DNA of 64,000 nt from Flavobacterium bizetiae. GTDB lineage: Bacteria; Bacteroidota; Bacteroidia; Flavobacteriales; Flavobacteriaceae. The DNA lies in assembly GCF_902804475.1 (NCBI RefSeq), contig NZ_CADCSU010000073.1:1-64000 (forward strand). Direction: 5' to 3'. This document shows positions 8,613 through 17,607 of the stretch, piece by piece. The translations under genes and the position numbers were made by a program. Below the pieces are notes generated by a model. The model saw only the letters and a list, made by a program, of their open reading frames with translations. It searched no databases and was not told the DNA's origin. Position 1 is the first letter of the stretch. Every line of letters starts with the position of its first letter.

Positions 8613-11600
8613 ATGTTGAAAAAATTACTGTTTTTAACGGTTTTTATCTGGTATTCCGGGCTTCAGGCACAGGAAACGGAATCATCGTACAAAACGAAAA
8701 AAGTAATTGTGACTCGTGATACGATTCATCTTGAAGAATTCAGCATCAATTCCAGCTTTTTTGAAATTTTAAATACTAAAAACAAACTCATAGATTCTAG
8801 TTTTTATAAAATTGATTTTCAAAAAGGAACTTTAATTTTAAAAGAAAATGCAGGCACTCTTTCTGATACTTTAATTGTAAATTATTTAAAATATCCTGAT
8901 TTCTTAACCAAAGAATACAGTCTCTACAAATCAGATCAGGTGGTTACCAATGATGTTGGTTCTGAAAGATTATATCGAATTGATAATACCAGCACTAAAA
9001 AAGTCACTCCGTTTGATGGCTTGGTAACTTCAGGAAGTATCACGCGTGGTGTTACGGTGGGAAACAATCAAAATACGGTTTTAAACTCTAATCTGGATCT
9101 TCAGATTACCGGAAAAATATCAGACAAAATAAGTCTTCGGGCTTCTCTTCAGGACAATAATATTCCGCTTCAGGATGGTGGTTATTCGCAAAAGCTGGAT
9201 CAATTCGATAATATTTTTATAGAACTTTTTAGCAACGACTGGAACATTCGGGCGGGTGATGTTTTTTTAGAAAACAGAAAAACTCAATTTTTAAATTTTA
9301 ATAAAAAAGTACAGGGACTTTCGACCAGTTTTAATTTTGGAGATGAAGAAAGCAAAACCAATATTTTTGCATCGGTCGCTTTTGTAAAAGGCCAATATGC
9401 CAAAAGTACTTTTACAGGGCAGGAAGGTAATCAGGGACCTTATAAATTAAAAGGACAAAACGGTGAACTGTATGTTCTGGTAATTTCAGGATCAGAGCGT
9501 GTTTACGTAAATGGTATTTTGCTAAAACGCGGTGAAAACAACGATTATGTAATTGACTATAATGCCGGAGAAATTACTTTTACTTCTCTTTTTACGATTA
9601 CATCAGAAATGCGTATTAATGTAGAATACCAATATTCTGAACGCAATTATAATCGTTTGGTTACGTATGCCGGTGCGACTCATGAAAATAAAAACTGGAG
9701 TTTTGGCGGTTATATTTATTCTGAAAATGATATGAAAAACCAGCCTCTTCAACAAAATCTTTCTACAGAACAGGTGGAGATTTTAAGTCAGGCGGGAGAT
9801 AATCCTAATTTAATGAAAGCGCCATCAGCTTATGAAGATACTTATGCTGAGAATAAAATTTTATATAAAAAAATACTGGTCAATTCTGTAGAAGCTTATG
9901 AATATTCTAATGATGCGAGCAATGTTTTATACAATGTAAAGTTTAGCCTTATGGGCAATAATCTCGGAAATTACATCATTCAAAACAACAATTCCGTAGA
10001 ACGTATTTATGAATATGTTCCTCCGGTAAGCGGTGTTTTACAAGGAAATTATGAACCTATAGTACAATTAGTTGCTCCAATAAAATTGCAAGTGGCTACT
10101 TTTTTAGGAAAATACAATCCTGACGAAAAAACGCTGGTAGATTTTGAAATTGCCATAAGCAACAACGACAAAAATTTATTTTCGAAAATTGATGATGGAG
10201 ACAATAGCGGAGTTGCACTTAAAACCAACATCAAAAAACGTCTTTTTACCCGCGAATGGACTTTAGATGGTTTTGCTAACTATCAGTTTGTTCAGGAAGA
10301 TTTTAGATCTGTTGAGCGATTGTATAATATAGAATTTAACAGAGACTGGAATTTAAACGAACCCCTTTATGGCAATCAGAGCTTATTGGTTACGGGTTTA
10401 AACTTTGATTTATTTACTAAAAAAGAAACCTCAAATATTGGTTTGTTTACCTATCAGTTTGAAAAATTAGATTACTCCGAAAGTTATTCCGGGGCAAGAC
10501 ATACAACGACTGCATTATTTAAATTAAAAAACTGGACGATCGAAAATCAAGGCAGTTTTATGAATAGTGATGCGACAAGTTCTACTTCGAAATTTATTCG
10601 AAATCAAACCAGAACAAAATATCATTTTGGCAAAAACTGGATTGGCGCGAGTATGCAACTCGAAAATAATCAGCAGCGGGATAAAGTTAGCAATCAGTTT
10701 TCGGCTTTAAGCCAAAGATTCACAGAATATGGCGCTTTTCTTGGACGCGGAGACAGCACTAAAGTATATGTAGAAATTGGATATTTGCAACGCCGAAATG
10801 ATAGTTTGCAAAACGGATTGCTGCAGCACGTAAACAATTCGCAAACCTATTATTTAAAGTCAAAACTTATTCAGAATAAAACAACCGATTTAGCGGTTTA
10901 CGCCAGTTATCGTAATCTTGATTTTATAAATTCATCCCAAAAAAATGAGCCTTCTCTCAACTCGAGAATACTTTACAACGATCGATTCTTTAACCAATTC
11001 ATGCAAATTGGTACGGCTTACGAAACCAGTTCCGGAACTATTGCGCAACAAGAATTTACTTATGTCGAAGTGCCAACAGGTCAGGGTGTTTATACCTGGA
11101 ACGATTATAACGGCAACGGAATTCAGGAATTAGAAGAATTTGAAATAGCCGCATTTCCGGATCAGGCAAAATATGTTCGCATCTTTTTACCCAACCAGAT
11201 TTACATTAAAACCAATCAAAATAAATTTTCACAATCTGTTGCACTGAATCCACTGCAATGGCAAAACGAAACGGGCTTTAAAAAAATTGCTTCTTACTTT
11301 TACAACCAGACTTCTTTTATCATGGATCGAAAGGTAAAAAGCCAGGGCGAGCGTTTAGAACTCAACCCATTTGATTCATCTGAAGAAAATATCTTAGGGT
11401 TAAATTCGAGTTTTAGAAACAGCCTGTATTATAATCGCGGAAAACAAAAGCATTCGGTAACATATACCTACCTTATTAATAAGGGTAAAAATTTACTGTC
11501 TATAGGTTCGCAAAATGTGCGAAACAGTTCCAATCAATTGCAGTATACACATTTGTATCAAAAAAGCTGGTTGTTCAACTTCTTTACCAAAACCATCAAT

Positions 11601-12044
11601 ACCAACTTAGTTTCTAAAGATTTTGTCGAAAAAAACTACGATTTAAGAGGATATCAATTGGCACCAAAAATTAGTTATTTGTTTTCTAAAAATACGAGTT
11701 TAGATTTTTTCTATGAATTTCAGAACAAAGAAAATCAAATTGGCGATTTCGAAACTTTAGTTCAAAACAGACTTGGAACTTCTTTTTCGTTTGCGGGAGA
11801 GAAAAAAGTAACCTTAAACGGAGAGTTTTCTTTTTACCAAAATAAATTTAACGGAAACGAATTTTCATCAGTAGGATTTCAGATGCTCGAAGGGCTTCAG
11901 GAAGGGCAAAATTTAGTCTGGAAACTGCTTTTACAAAAGAATTTAACTCAATTTCTGGATGTAAATTTAAACTATCAGGGCAGAAAAAGTGAGACGGGAT
12001 CAGTTGTTCATACGGGCAATGTTCAGCTTCGTGCTTATTTTTAA
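8613..12044 (+). CDS. Large exported outer-membrane barrel-like protein, unknown function
   Basis: A 1143-aa protein with a signal peptide (MLKKLLFLTVFIWYSGLQAQ). An N-terminal beta-rich domain (about 20-110) is followed by a segment beginning SGSITRGVTVGNNQNT and hundreds of residues of alternating polar/hydrophobic strands ending in ...VQLRAYF, an aromatic C-terminus fitting barrel insertion. No TonB box, plug or T9SS sorting domain is visible. Residues 831-842 (DYNGNGIQELEE) form a calcium-loop-like DxNxNG motif. I recognise the general type as a conserved Bacteroidota hypothetical but cannot name a family. Upstream, TACTTTTG at 8583-8590 is a candidate promoter. It is not obviously operonic with its neighbours. 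Confidence 0.8.
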   Translation: MLKKLLFLTVFIWYSGLQAQETESSYKTKKVIVTRDTIHLEEFSINSSFFEILNTKNKLIDSSFYKIDFQKGTLILKENAGTLSDTLIVNYLKYPDFLTKEYSLYKSDQVVTNDVGSERLYRIDNTSTKKVTPFDGLVTSGSITRGVTVGNNQNTVLNSNLDLQITGKISDKISLRASLQDNNIPLQDGGYSQKLDQFDNIFIELFSNDWNIRAGDVFLENRKTQFLNFNKKVQGLSTSFNFGDEESKTNIFASVAFVKGQYAKSTFTGQEGNQGPYKLKGQNGELYVLVISGSERVYVNGILLKRGENNDYVIDYNAGEITFTSLFTITSEMRINVEYQYSERNYNRLVTYAGATHENKNWSFGGYIYSENDMKNQPLQQNLSTEQVEILSQAGDNPNLMKAPSAYEDTYAENKILYKKILVNSVEAYEYSNDASNVLYNVKFSLMGNNLGNYIIQNNNSVERIYEYVPPVSGVLQGNYEPIVQLVAPIKLQVATFLGKYNPDEKTLVDFEIAISNNDKNLFSKIDDGDNSGVALKTNIKKRLFTREWTLDGFANYQFVQEDFRSVERLYNIEFNRDWNLNEPLYGNQSLLVTGLNFDLFTKKETSNIGLFTYQFEKLDYSESYSGARHTTTALFKLKNWTIENQGSFMNSDATSSTSKFIRNQTRTKYHFGKNWIGASMQLENNQQRDKVSNQFSALSQRFTEYGAFLGRGDSTKVYVEIGYLQRRNDSLQNGLLQHVNNSQTYYLKSKLIQNKTTDLAVYASYRNLDFINSSQKNEPSLNSRILYNDRFFNQFMQIGTAYETSSGTIAQQEFTYVEVPTGQGVYTWNDYNGNGIQELEEFEIAAFPDQAKYVRIFLPNQIYIKTNQNKFSQSVALNPLQWQNETGFKKIASYFYNQTSFIMDRKVKSQGERLELNPFDSSEENILGLNSSFRNSLYYNRGKQKHSVTYTYLINKGKNLLSIGSQNVRNSSNQLQYTHLYQKSWLFNFFTKTINTNLVSKDFVEKNYDLRGYQLAPKISYLFSKNTSLDFFYEFQNKENQIGDFETLVQNRLGTSFSFAGEKKVTLNGEFSFYQNKFNGNEFSSVGFQMLEGLQEGQNLVWKLLLQKNLTQFLDVNLNYQGRKSETGSVVHTGNVQLRAYF

Positions 12045-12107
12045 CACTTTACGAAAAACGTATTAATAAATTGATTAATTTTAATTGAAATTTAAATAGG
12101 AAACCTT

Positions 12108-12641
12108 ATGAAAAAATTATTATTACTTTGCTTAATGGTGGTTTTATCTACCAATTTCTACGCCCAGGAAACTGCTACAAAAGCAGCTAAAAGCAAGACT
12201 GAAGCGACGGCTAAAAAAGCTAAATCTGATGCGGATAAAGCAAAAGCCGATGCGAAAAAAGAAGCTGCAAAATCTAAAAAGGCAGCCAAAGATGCCACAG
12301 ATGCTTCGGCAGCAAGTGCCACAGCAACTAAAAAAGCAGCCGACAAAGAAGCCGCTAAAGCAAAAAGCGATGCTACTAAAGCTTCAAAAAAAGCAACTTC
12401 AGCAGCAGAAGGAGCTAAGGCAGACGCAAAAAAAGCTGAAACCAAAGCAACTGTAGCTAAAAAAGATGCCACAGCAACAAAAAAAACGGCGACTAAAACA
12501 TTAAAAGAAACTACCGAAAAAGCGCCTAAAGTAGCTGATAAAGTTACCGGAGAATACAACGGAAAAAAGGTATATACCGGACCAAAAGGTGGTAAATACT
12601 ACATCAATAAAAACGGAAATAAAACTTATATTCAGGATTAG
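12108..12641 (+). CDS. Exported Ala/Lys-rich protein with C-terminal PBCV-type basic adaptor motif
   Basis: A 177-aa protein in three parts: a signal peptide (MKKLLLLCLMVVLSTNFYAQ), a low-complexity Ala/Lys/Asp/Thr tract of about 120 residues that should be helical and strongly basic, and a C-terminal module GPKGGKYYINKNGNKTYIQ at residues 158-176. That last piece fits the PBCV-specific basic adaptor domain (PF08789), whose function is unknown. The tract resembles LEA- or histone-H1-like sequences and could bind acidic polymers; this is inference. Long antisense and out-of-frame ORFs inside it are artefacts of the repetitive codons. A terminator follows at 12713-12740. Confidence 0.75.
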   Translation: MKKLLLLCLMVVLSTNFYAQETATKAAKSKTEATAKKAKSDADKAKADAKKEAAKSKKAAKDATDASAASATATKKAADKEAAKAKSDATKASKKATSAAEGAKADAKKAETKATVAKKDATATKKTATKTLKETTEKAPKVADKVTGEYNGKKVYTGPKGGKYYINKNGNKTYIQD

Positions 12642-12649
12642 TTAAAGGT

Positions 12650-12790
12650 GCTGAGATTCTAAGATACTAAGGCTCTAAGATGCTAAGATGTTTATATTAT
12701 AAGGTAAAAACCTGAAGCCGAACTTATGTTCGGCTTTTTTATTTAAAACTTAGCATCTTAGTACCTTAGAAACTTAGAAGCTTAAATCAG
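12650..12790. repeat. Paired 'CTAAGATGCTAAG' repeat arms around a terminator
   Basis: Left arm 12650-12690 consists of words such as TCTAAGATACTAAGG and CTAAGATGCTAAGATG. The right arm 12748-12785 carries the inverted words CTTAGCATCTTAGTACC and TTAGAAACTTAG. The terminator hairpin lies between them. A second pair of the same family is at 62477-62606. Confidence 0.7.
12713..12740 (+). terminator. Rho-independent terminator
   Basis: Perfect 9-bp stem AAGCCGAAC (12715-12723) against GTTCGGCTT (12728-12736), then T-run. It terminates the Ala/Lys-rich protein gene. Confidence 0.85.
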
Positions 12791-12868
12791 AGTTAATAAT
12801 TTAGTAATATGTACGAAATAACATAAAAAGCTTATTTCTTTATCTTCGTTTTTAAAAAGCGTTAAACT

Positions 12869-13939
12869 ATGAGCATTGACTATTCTGCGAACAAAACAAT
12901 TTTAGTTGCTCCATTAAACTGGGGATTAGGCCATGCCACAAGATGTATCCCAATTATAAAAGCGCTTCAAGAAAATAATTTTATCCCGATAATAGCTTCT
13001 GATGGGGTTGCCCTGGCATTATTAAGAAAGGAATTTCCGTATATTCAAACACTGGAATTGCCTTCTTATCATATTGAATATGCTAAAAACGGCAAAAACT
13101 TTAAATGGAAGCTGATTAAAAGTTTACCCAAAATGATTGTCGCTATTTTAGATGAGAAAAAAATGGTGAACCGCTGGATCAAAAAACACGGGATCGATGG
13201 TATTATTTCAGACAACCGATTAGGTGTTTTCAGTAAAAAAATCCCATCTGTTTTTATGACACATCAATTGAATGTCATGACCGGAAACACGACTTGGTTT
13301 ACCAGTAAATGCCATCAGTATATTATAAAAAAATACAATGAATGCTGGGTACCCGACACCAATGAAACGGTGAATTTAACCGGTAACCTGGGGCATCTTA
13401 AAACCAATCATCTTAACTTAAAATATATTGGTCCTTTGAGCAGAATGCGTAAAAAGGAAACTCCAAAATTGTATGATTTGATGGTGATTTTGTCTGGTCC
13501 TGAACCTCAGCGTACTTTTTTAGACGAGAAACTTCAAAAAGAAGTTGCAAATTATAAAGGTAAAGTGGTTTTTGTACAAGGTATTGTAGAGAAAACGCAA
13601 ACCAAATGGCAAGCCGGAAATGTTACGTATTACAATTTTATGAACTCAAAACAACTGGAACAAACTTTTAACGAAAGTGATTTTGTTTTATGTCGTTCGG
13701 GTTATACAACTGTAATGGATTTGGCAAAATTGGGTAAAAAAGCTTTTTTTATTCCAACTCCGGGACAATATGAGCAAGAATATTTAGCGATAAAACTTCA
13801 GGAAGAAAACTTGGTACCGTATGCAATGCAAAACGACTTTACCATTGAAGATCTTTCAAAAGTAAAGTCGTTTAAAGGTTTAACTCAGTTTAACGAAGAT
13901 ATCGACTGGGATTCGCTATTTAGCGTTTTCGAAGATTAA
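12869..13939 (+). CDS. GT-B glycosyltransferase (GT28/MurG-like)
   Basis: A 356-aa cytosolic or membrane-associated glycosyltransferase. The N-terminal Rossmann half starts ILVAPLNWGLGHATRCIPII, whose GLGHATR matches the GxGHxxR acceptor/membrane-side loop of MurG-like enzymes. The C-terminal half has the nucleotide-sugar site pattern SDFVLCRSGYTTVMDLAKLG and FIPTPGQYEQEYLA, as in the GT28 C-terminal domain. Donor and acceptor are unknown; it is not MurG itself, because it is divergent and unlinked to the mur cluster. It ends 2 bp from the convergent porin gene, with no terminator visible between them. Confidence 0.82.
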   Translation: MSIDYSANKTILVAPLNWGLGHATRCIPIIKALQENNFIPIIASDGVALALLRKEFPYIQTLELPSYHIEYAKNGKNFKWKLIKSLPKMIVAILDEKKMVNRWIKKHGIDGIISDNRLGVFSKKIPSVFMTHQLNVMTGNTTWFTSKCHQYIIKKYNECWVPDTNETVNLTGNLGHLKTNHLNLKYIGPLSRMRKKETPKLYDLMVILSGPEPQRTFLDEKLQKEVANYKGKVVFVQGIVEKTQTKWQAGNVTYYNFMNSKQLEQTFNESDFVLCRSGYTTVMDLAKLGKKAFFIPTPGQYEQEYLAIKLQEENLVPYAMQNDFTIEDLSKVKSFKGLTQFNEDIDWDSLFSVFED

Positions 13940-13941
13940 TT

Positions 13942-15237
13942 TTAGAAATTAAACTGGGCTTGCAGTCGTAATAAATTTCCTTGCTGACGGTTGATAGGAA
14001 GCACACTGTCTTCGAAAGTCCTGTCAGCAATGACATATTCGGCTGTAAACTCAAAAGCTTTAATGGGCTGCCATTCTATACCAATTTCATAATCTCTAAC
14101 AACATAACTTCTGGCGTCTTTTTCGTATTTTTTTCCTCCATCATAATATTGAAATTTTGCGAAAGGATATATGTGTTGTTTTTTAATATCTAATTTATAA
14201 TTCAGCAAAACATAACCACCGTTTAAATCTGTTTCGTCAACCGTATTGGTTACTGTATTGTAACGAGGTCCTGTACCAATATTATATTCTGTCTGGATTC
14301 CGAAAGGTCTTGGATACAAAACAAACGTTGCTCCTACTCTTTGGTCCTTAACATATTGCGGATCATTGACTTTTACTCCCGGTGAAATTTCGCCTGTAAA
14401 AGCCCATTTTCCTGTATAAGCCTGAATTCCTGGCTCTATAATCTGGCTGCCAATAACAAAAGGATAGGTTAATCTGGCAACAACATTTAAATCTCGGTTA
14501 CCATCAAGTTTATTGGCAATTTGCCCATTGTAAACTCCAAAAGCAAAAACTCCATAATCACCAGAACCTTTATAACCATCTTTTACTAACATGGCAAAAC
14601 GCTCTCTGATTTCGGCCGGAGCCCAATAAAAGAATATTCCTAAATCACGTTCGTTTAATATGGCGCTATTCATCGCATCATTACGGTCTAATGCTAAACG
14701 CTGTGAACTGGATTGCATATTTTCGAAACCATATGGAATTTTACTTTGCCCAACACGAACGCGATATTCTCTTTTTTTATCAAAAGAAAGATCAAAATAC
14801 AAATCACGAATCTGAACAAAATTCTGGATTCCTGTACTTGGCGAACTCGCAAAATCAGGTTGGAAATAAAAAAACACATTAGGGTGTACTTGCCCTGAAA
14901 ACACTAAACGTGCACGTCTGATAAAAAGTCCGTTGTTGGCTTTTGCATCCGGATCAGTAGAGGTTGTTCCCCAGGATTTATCACATTGCTCGCAGGAAAC
15001 TTTATCATTTGTAGAGAAAAGACCATTGTATCGTATTTGTGCATATCCTCTTAAAGAGATTCTGTCATACCAGTGTTCTTCAACTCCTCCTCCGGATTTA
15101 GTGTCCGGAAGTTTTGCTTTGTTGATAGAATCTAAAATACGCATTACTTCGTTTTTTACATCCTGTTTATTTAAATCCTGAGCATTTGCTGCAAAATTTA
15201 ACAGCAATAAAACGGCAACTAATTTTCTTTTTATCAT
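13942..15237 (-). CDS. Porin O/P family outer-membrane porin (phosphate-selective type)
   Basis: A 431-aa exported barrel. A signal peptide (MIKRKLVAVLLLLNFAANAQ) is followed by a short coiled segment and a porin of the OprO/OprP superfamily (PF07396), recognised by the GLFIRRARLVFSGQVHPNVF strand pair, YRVRVGQSKIPYGFENMQSS and a C-terminal strand ending RLQAQFNF. I chose the ATG at 15237; the frame extends to 15285 but would add a non-signal N-terminus. The gene sits 170 bp downstream of the PhoR-like kinase gene on the same strand but has its own promoter region with 11-bp-spaced TAAC units (15286-15335). Phosphate as substrate is inferred from family and context. Confidence 0.87.
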   Translation of the reverse strand: MIKRKLVAVLLLLNFAANAQDLNKQDVKNEVMRILDSINKAKLPDTKSGGGVEEHWYDRISLRGYAQIRYNGLFSTNDKVSCEQCDKSWGTTSTDPDAKANNGLFIRRARLVFSGQVHPNVFFYFQPDFASSPSTGIQNFVQIRDLYFDLSFDKKREYRVRVGQSKIPYGFENMQSSSQRLALDRNDAMNSAILNERDLGIFFYWAPAEIRERFAMLVKDGYKGSGDYGVFAFGVYNGQIANKLDGNRDLNVVARLTYPFVIGSQIIEPGIQAYTGKWAFTGEISPGVKVNDPQYVKDQRVGATFVLYPRPFGIQTEYNIGTGPRYNTVTNTVDETDLNGGYVLLNYKLDIKKQHIYPFAKFQYYDGGKKYEKDARSYVVRDYEIGIEWQPIKAFEFTAEYVIADRTFEDSVLPINRQQGNLLRLQAQFNF

Positions 15238-15268
15238 CCTTTCTCTAATATCCCTTAATTTCAGGGTA

Positions 15269-15335
15269 CAAAGATGTAGCATCAATGTTAAGAAATCATT
15301 AACAGGATGTTACTATAATAAAAATTTAATGTTAC
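15269..15335 (-). promoter_or_regulatory. Candidate Pho-box array and -7 element of the porin gene
   Basis: Read on the minus strand, TAAC-type hexamers occur in 11-bp register: TAACAT (15334), TAACAT (15312), TAATGA (15301), TAACAT (15290), the first two being 22 bp apart. The core is TGTTAATGATTTCTTAAC (15304-15287). Nine nt later CATCTTTG (15276-15269) fits TAnnTTTG with one mismatch, 31 nt before the ATG. Two direct 7-mers with a 4-nt spacer is the PhoB-box architecture. Confidence 0.55.
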
Positions 15336-15407
15336 GAAGTTTTGCCGTAAATTGATTAATTGTTAAAACGCCTTATTTTAAGGCACTTCGCTTAAATCAG
15401 CTTACAA

Positions 15408-16487
15408 TTATTTAACTTCGGTTTTTACAGCTTTATGGGCTTTTTCGAGTGTAAAAGAAAACTCAGATCCAATTCCGAATTCACTTTCTACATATACTTT
15501 CTCTTTATGAGCTTCAATAATATGTTTTACAATCGCTAATCCAAGACCAGAACCACCTTCTGAACGGGTTCCGCTTTTATCAACTCTGTAAAAACGTTCG
15601 AAAAGTCTTGGAATATTTTGTTTTTCAACTCCTTCTCCGTTATCGCTAATACGAATTAAGACTTTTTTCTTGGTTAAGTTTACCACACCAACCTCGGTTA
15701 AACCGCCATCTTTACCATATTTGATAGAGTTGACAATCAGGTTTTCTAAAACTTGCTGAATCCTGTCCTGATCTCCGCGAATGATAACTGATTGTACATT
15801 TTTGCTTTCAAAAGCCAATTTGATTTTCTTTTTGTCGGCTTTCATTTCCAATAAATCAAAAACATTCTGAATCAGTTCAACGATATTAAAATCAGTCATA
15901 TTCAAATCCAGATCACCTGATTCTAATTTGGTAATCATGTCCAGATCTTCTACAATATATATAAGACGCTCTACTCCCTTTTCAGCACGTTTTAAATATT
16001 TTTTTCTAATGTTCTTATCGTCCATCGCGCCATCAAGCAAAGTCGAAACATAGCCCTGAACCGTAAACAATGGGGTTTTAAGTTCGTGCGAAACATTACC
16101 TAAAAATTCTCTGCGGTATTGTTCACGAATTTCGAGCATTTCGATTTCCAGCTTTTTGTCGGTAGCAAACTTTTTCACTTCACGCGAAAGCGTTTCCATA
16201 TCTGTAGTAATTGGCTGATTGATTAATGTTGTAGATTCTAACAACGAAACCTCATCGTAGATTTTCTTTACCCTTCTGTAAATAAATCGCTCTACACGAT
16301 ATTGTAATACGAGAAATGAGAAAATATAAATTGAAATAATAAAAATAATTCCAAATGCAACCTGATGTTTCAGTTGATTTTTATAGAATAAATTCATCAG
16401 GATCAGTACAAATCCTGTTCCGAAAAGACTTATGTATAATGCCGACTTTACAGCAAATTTGTATGTTTTTTTAAAATTAATTTTCAT
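15408..16487 (-). CDS. Membrane sensor histidine kinase, PhoR-like
   Basis: A 359-aa inner-membrane kinase. Two helices (about 11-34 and 43-62) leave almost no periplasmic loop, followed by a linker, the HisKA dimer with phospho-acceptor His134 in SHELKTPL, and a HATPase domain (N-box around Asn253, DNGEG at 282-286, GSGLGLAI at 312-319). The lack of a periplasmic sensor is typical of PhoR, though no PAS domain is evident. Paired with the OmpR-type regulator at 16691-17374 and next to a Porin O/P gene, a phosphate-starvation role is likely but inferred. A 158-bp inverted-repeat element separates it from the regulator gene. Confidence 0.88.
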   Translation of the reverse strand: MKINFKKTYKFAVKSALYISLFGTGFVLILMNLFYKNQLKHQVAFGIIFIISIYIFSFLVLQYRVERFIYRRVKKIYDEVSLLESTTLINQPITTDMETLSREVKKFATDKKLEIEMLEIREQYRREFLGNVSHELKTPLFTVQGYVSTLLDGAMDDKNIRKKYLKRAEKGVERLIYIVEDLDMITKLESGDLDLNMTDFNIVELIQNVFDLLEMKADKKKIKLAFESKNVQSVIIRGDQDRIQQVLENLIVNSIKYGKDGGLTEVGVVNLTKKKVLIRISDNGEGVEKQNIPRLFERFYRVDKSGTRSEGGSGLGLAIVKHIIEAHKEKVYVESEFGIGSEFSFTLEKAHKAVKTEVK

Positions 16488-16513
16488 TGATATTATTAAG
16501 AGATTATATTTTT

Positions 16514-16671
16514 ACCATATAAGTTATATAAGTTCATTTAAAGTAAAGCGCAATTGTATAATACATTAAGAACTTAAAAAAAGAAATCTCTGTCAAAGTT
16601 TTGAACTTTGACAAAGATAAACTTTGATTCGAAAAGTATGTTGTACTATAATTTAAATGAACTTATATGGT
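16514..16671. repeat. MITE-like element with nested hairpin, between phoB-like and phoR-like genes
   Basis: Terminal inverted repeats of about 20 bp: the right end is TTTAAATGAACTTATATGGT (16652-16671). The left end is its complement with a 9-bp ATATAAGTT duplication inserted (16514-16542). In the centre a 15-bp stem with one mismatch (16586-16600 against 16604-16618) has the word CAAAGTTTTGAACTTTG. The same hairpin, perfect, is at 60711-60747. No ORF and no clear target-site duplication. Confidence 0.7.
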
Positions 16672-16690
16672 TCAAATATTTATTGAATGT

Positions 16691-17374
16691 CTAGACTTCA
16701 AATTTATAACCAACACCTTTGATGGTTTTAAAAAGGTCTTCTCCTATTTTTTCGCGTAGTTTTCTAATATGAACATCTATTGTTCTTCCTCCTACTACCA
16801 CTTCATTACCCCAAACTTTATCAAGGATTTCGTCTCTTTTAAAAACTTTCCCAGGTTTTGATGCTAATAAATAAAATAATTCGAATTCTTTTCTTGGTAA
16901 AGCAATTTCTACATTGCCTTTTATGATCTTATATTCCTCTCGGTTAATCTCGATTCCACCAACGTTTAGAGTGTCACTAACAACTTCTTGTTCTTTTAAC
17001 CTTCTTAACAAAGCCTTTACTTTGCTTACCAGTAATTTTGGTTTTATTGGTTTGGTGATATAATCATCTGCACCTGCATCAAAGCCAGCCACTTGTGAGT
17101 AATCTTCGCTTCTCGCTGTTAAGAATGTTATGATAACATTATTTAATTCAGGGATTTTTCTGATGTGTTCGCAAGCTTCCATTCCATCCATTTCGGCCAT
17201 CATTACATCCATAATAATTAAGTCCGGCAATTCTTTCTGAGCCTTTGCAATAGCTTCTTTTCCGTTAGAAGCCGTTACAATCTGGTAGCCTTCCTGAGCA
17301 AGGTTATAGCCAACGATTTCTAAGATATCTGGTTCATCGTCAACTAATAAAATCTTGGTTTGTGTTTTTTTCAT
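16691..17374 (-). CDS. OmpR/PhoB-family response regulator
   Basis: A 227-aa regulator. The receiver domain has acidic residues at 12-13 (VDDEP), phospho-acceptor Asp56 (LIIMDVMM), Thr86 and Lys108. The C-terminal winged helix is of OmpR type (PRKEFELFYLLASKPGKVF, then VGGRTIDVHIRKLREKI). I chose the ATG at 17374; an in-frame TTG three codons earlier is less likely. Its kinase partner is encoded next on the strand, behind a repeat element. The divergent TonB receptor gene at 17608 and the porin and lipoprotein genes nearby carry matching 11-bp-spaced boxes that would suit this regulator. The PhoB identity is by context. Confidence 0.9.
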   Translation of the reverse strand: MKKTQTKILLVDDEPDILEIVGYNLAQEGYQIVTASNGKEAIAKAQKELPDLIIMDVMMAEMDGMEACEHIRKIPELNNVIITFLTARSEDYSQVAGFDAGADDYITKPIKPKLLVSKVKALLRRLKEQEVVSDTLNVGGIEINREEYKIIKGNVEIALPRKEFELFYLLASKPGKVFKRDEILDKVWGNEVVVGGRTIDVHIRKLREKIGEDLFKTIKGVGYKFEV

Positions 17375-17478
17375 AAATAGCAAAAATTGAGATTTTTACA
17401 TCAAATTTTCTTCATTATACATTCGATGTTTTTTATTTCACAGCGTAAATATACTAACAAAATAACCGTTAAAAACTG

Positions 17479-17497
17479 CGGTTAACGGTAATTTAAT
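17479..17497. promoter_or_regulatory. Second 11-bp-spaced TTAA pair in the divergent phoB/receptor gap
   Basis: GGTTAAC (17480-17486) and ATTTAAT (17491-17497) repeat with an 11-bp period and a 4-nt spacer. The position could serve the regulator gene on the minus strand. Weaker than the other boxes because TTAA is its own complement and common in AT-rich DNA. Confidence 0.3.
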
Positions 17498-17532
17498 CTG
17501 GTAACAATTTGATAATCTACAAGACACAAAAA

Positions 17533-17578
17533 CATAACAAGTGCCTAACATGAACTTTACACGGCGTTTCTTTCTTTG
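17533..17578 (+). promoter_or_regulatory. Candidate Pho box and -7 element of the TonB receptor gene
   Basis: TAACA at 17535 and TAACA at 17546 repeat at 11 bp. The second 7-mer (CCTAACA) ends at 17550, and exactly 20 nt later comes TTTCTTTG (17571-17578), a one-mismatch TAnnTTTG. The ATG is 29 nt further. The 20-nt gap is identical to that in the lipoprotein promoter at 20501-20557. Confidence 0.45.
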
Positions 17579-17607
17579 CACAAAAATAAATTAAACACAA
17601 CACTGAA

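Noticed and set aside
12158..12559. 133-aa minus-strand ORF and a 75-aa plus-strand ORF inside the Ala/Lys-rich gene
   Set aside because: Both are products of the repetitive GCT/AAA codons read in other frames; the sense gene has a signal peptide, a recognisable C-terminal module and a terminator.
17479..17497. A strong box for the regulator's own promoter
   Set aside because: The spacing is right but no -7 element at the expected distance was found on the minus strand, so it is listed only as a weak feature.
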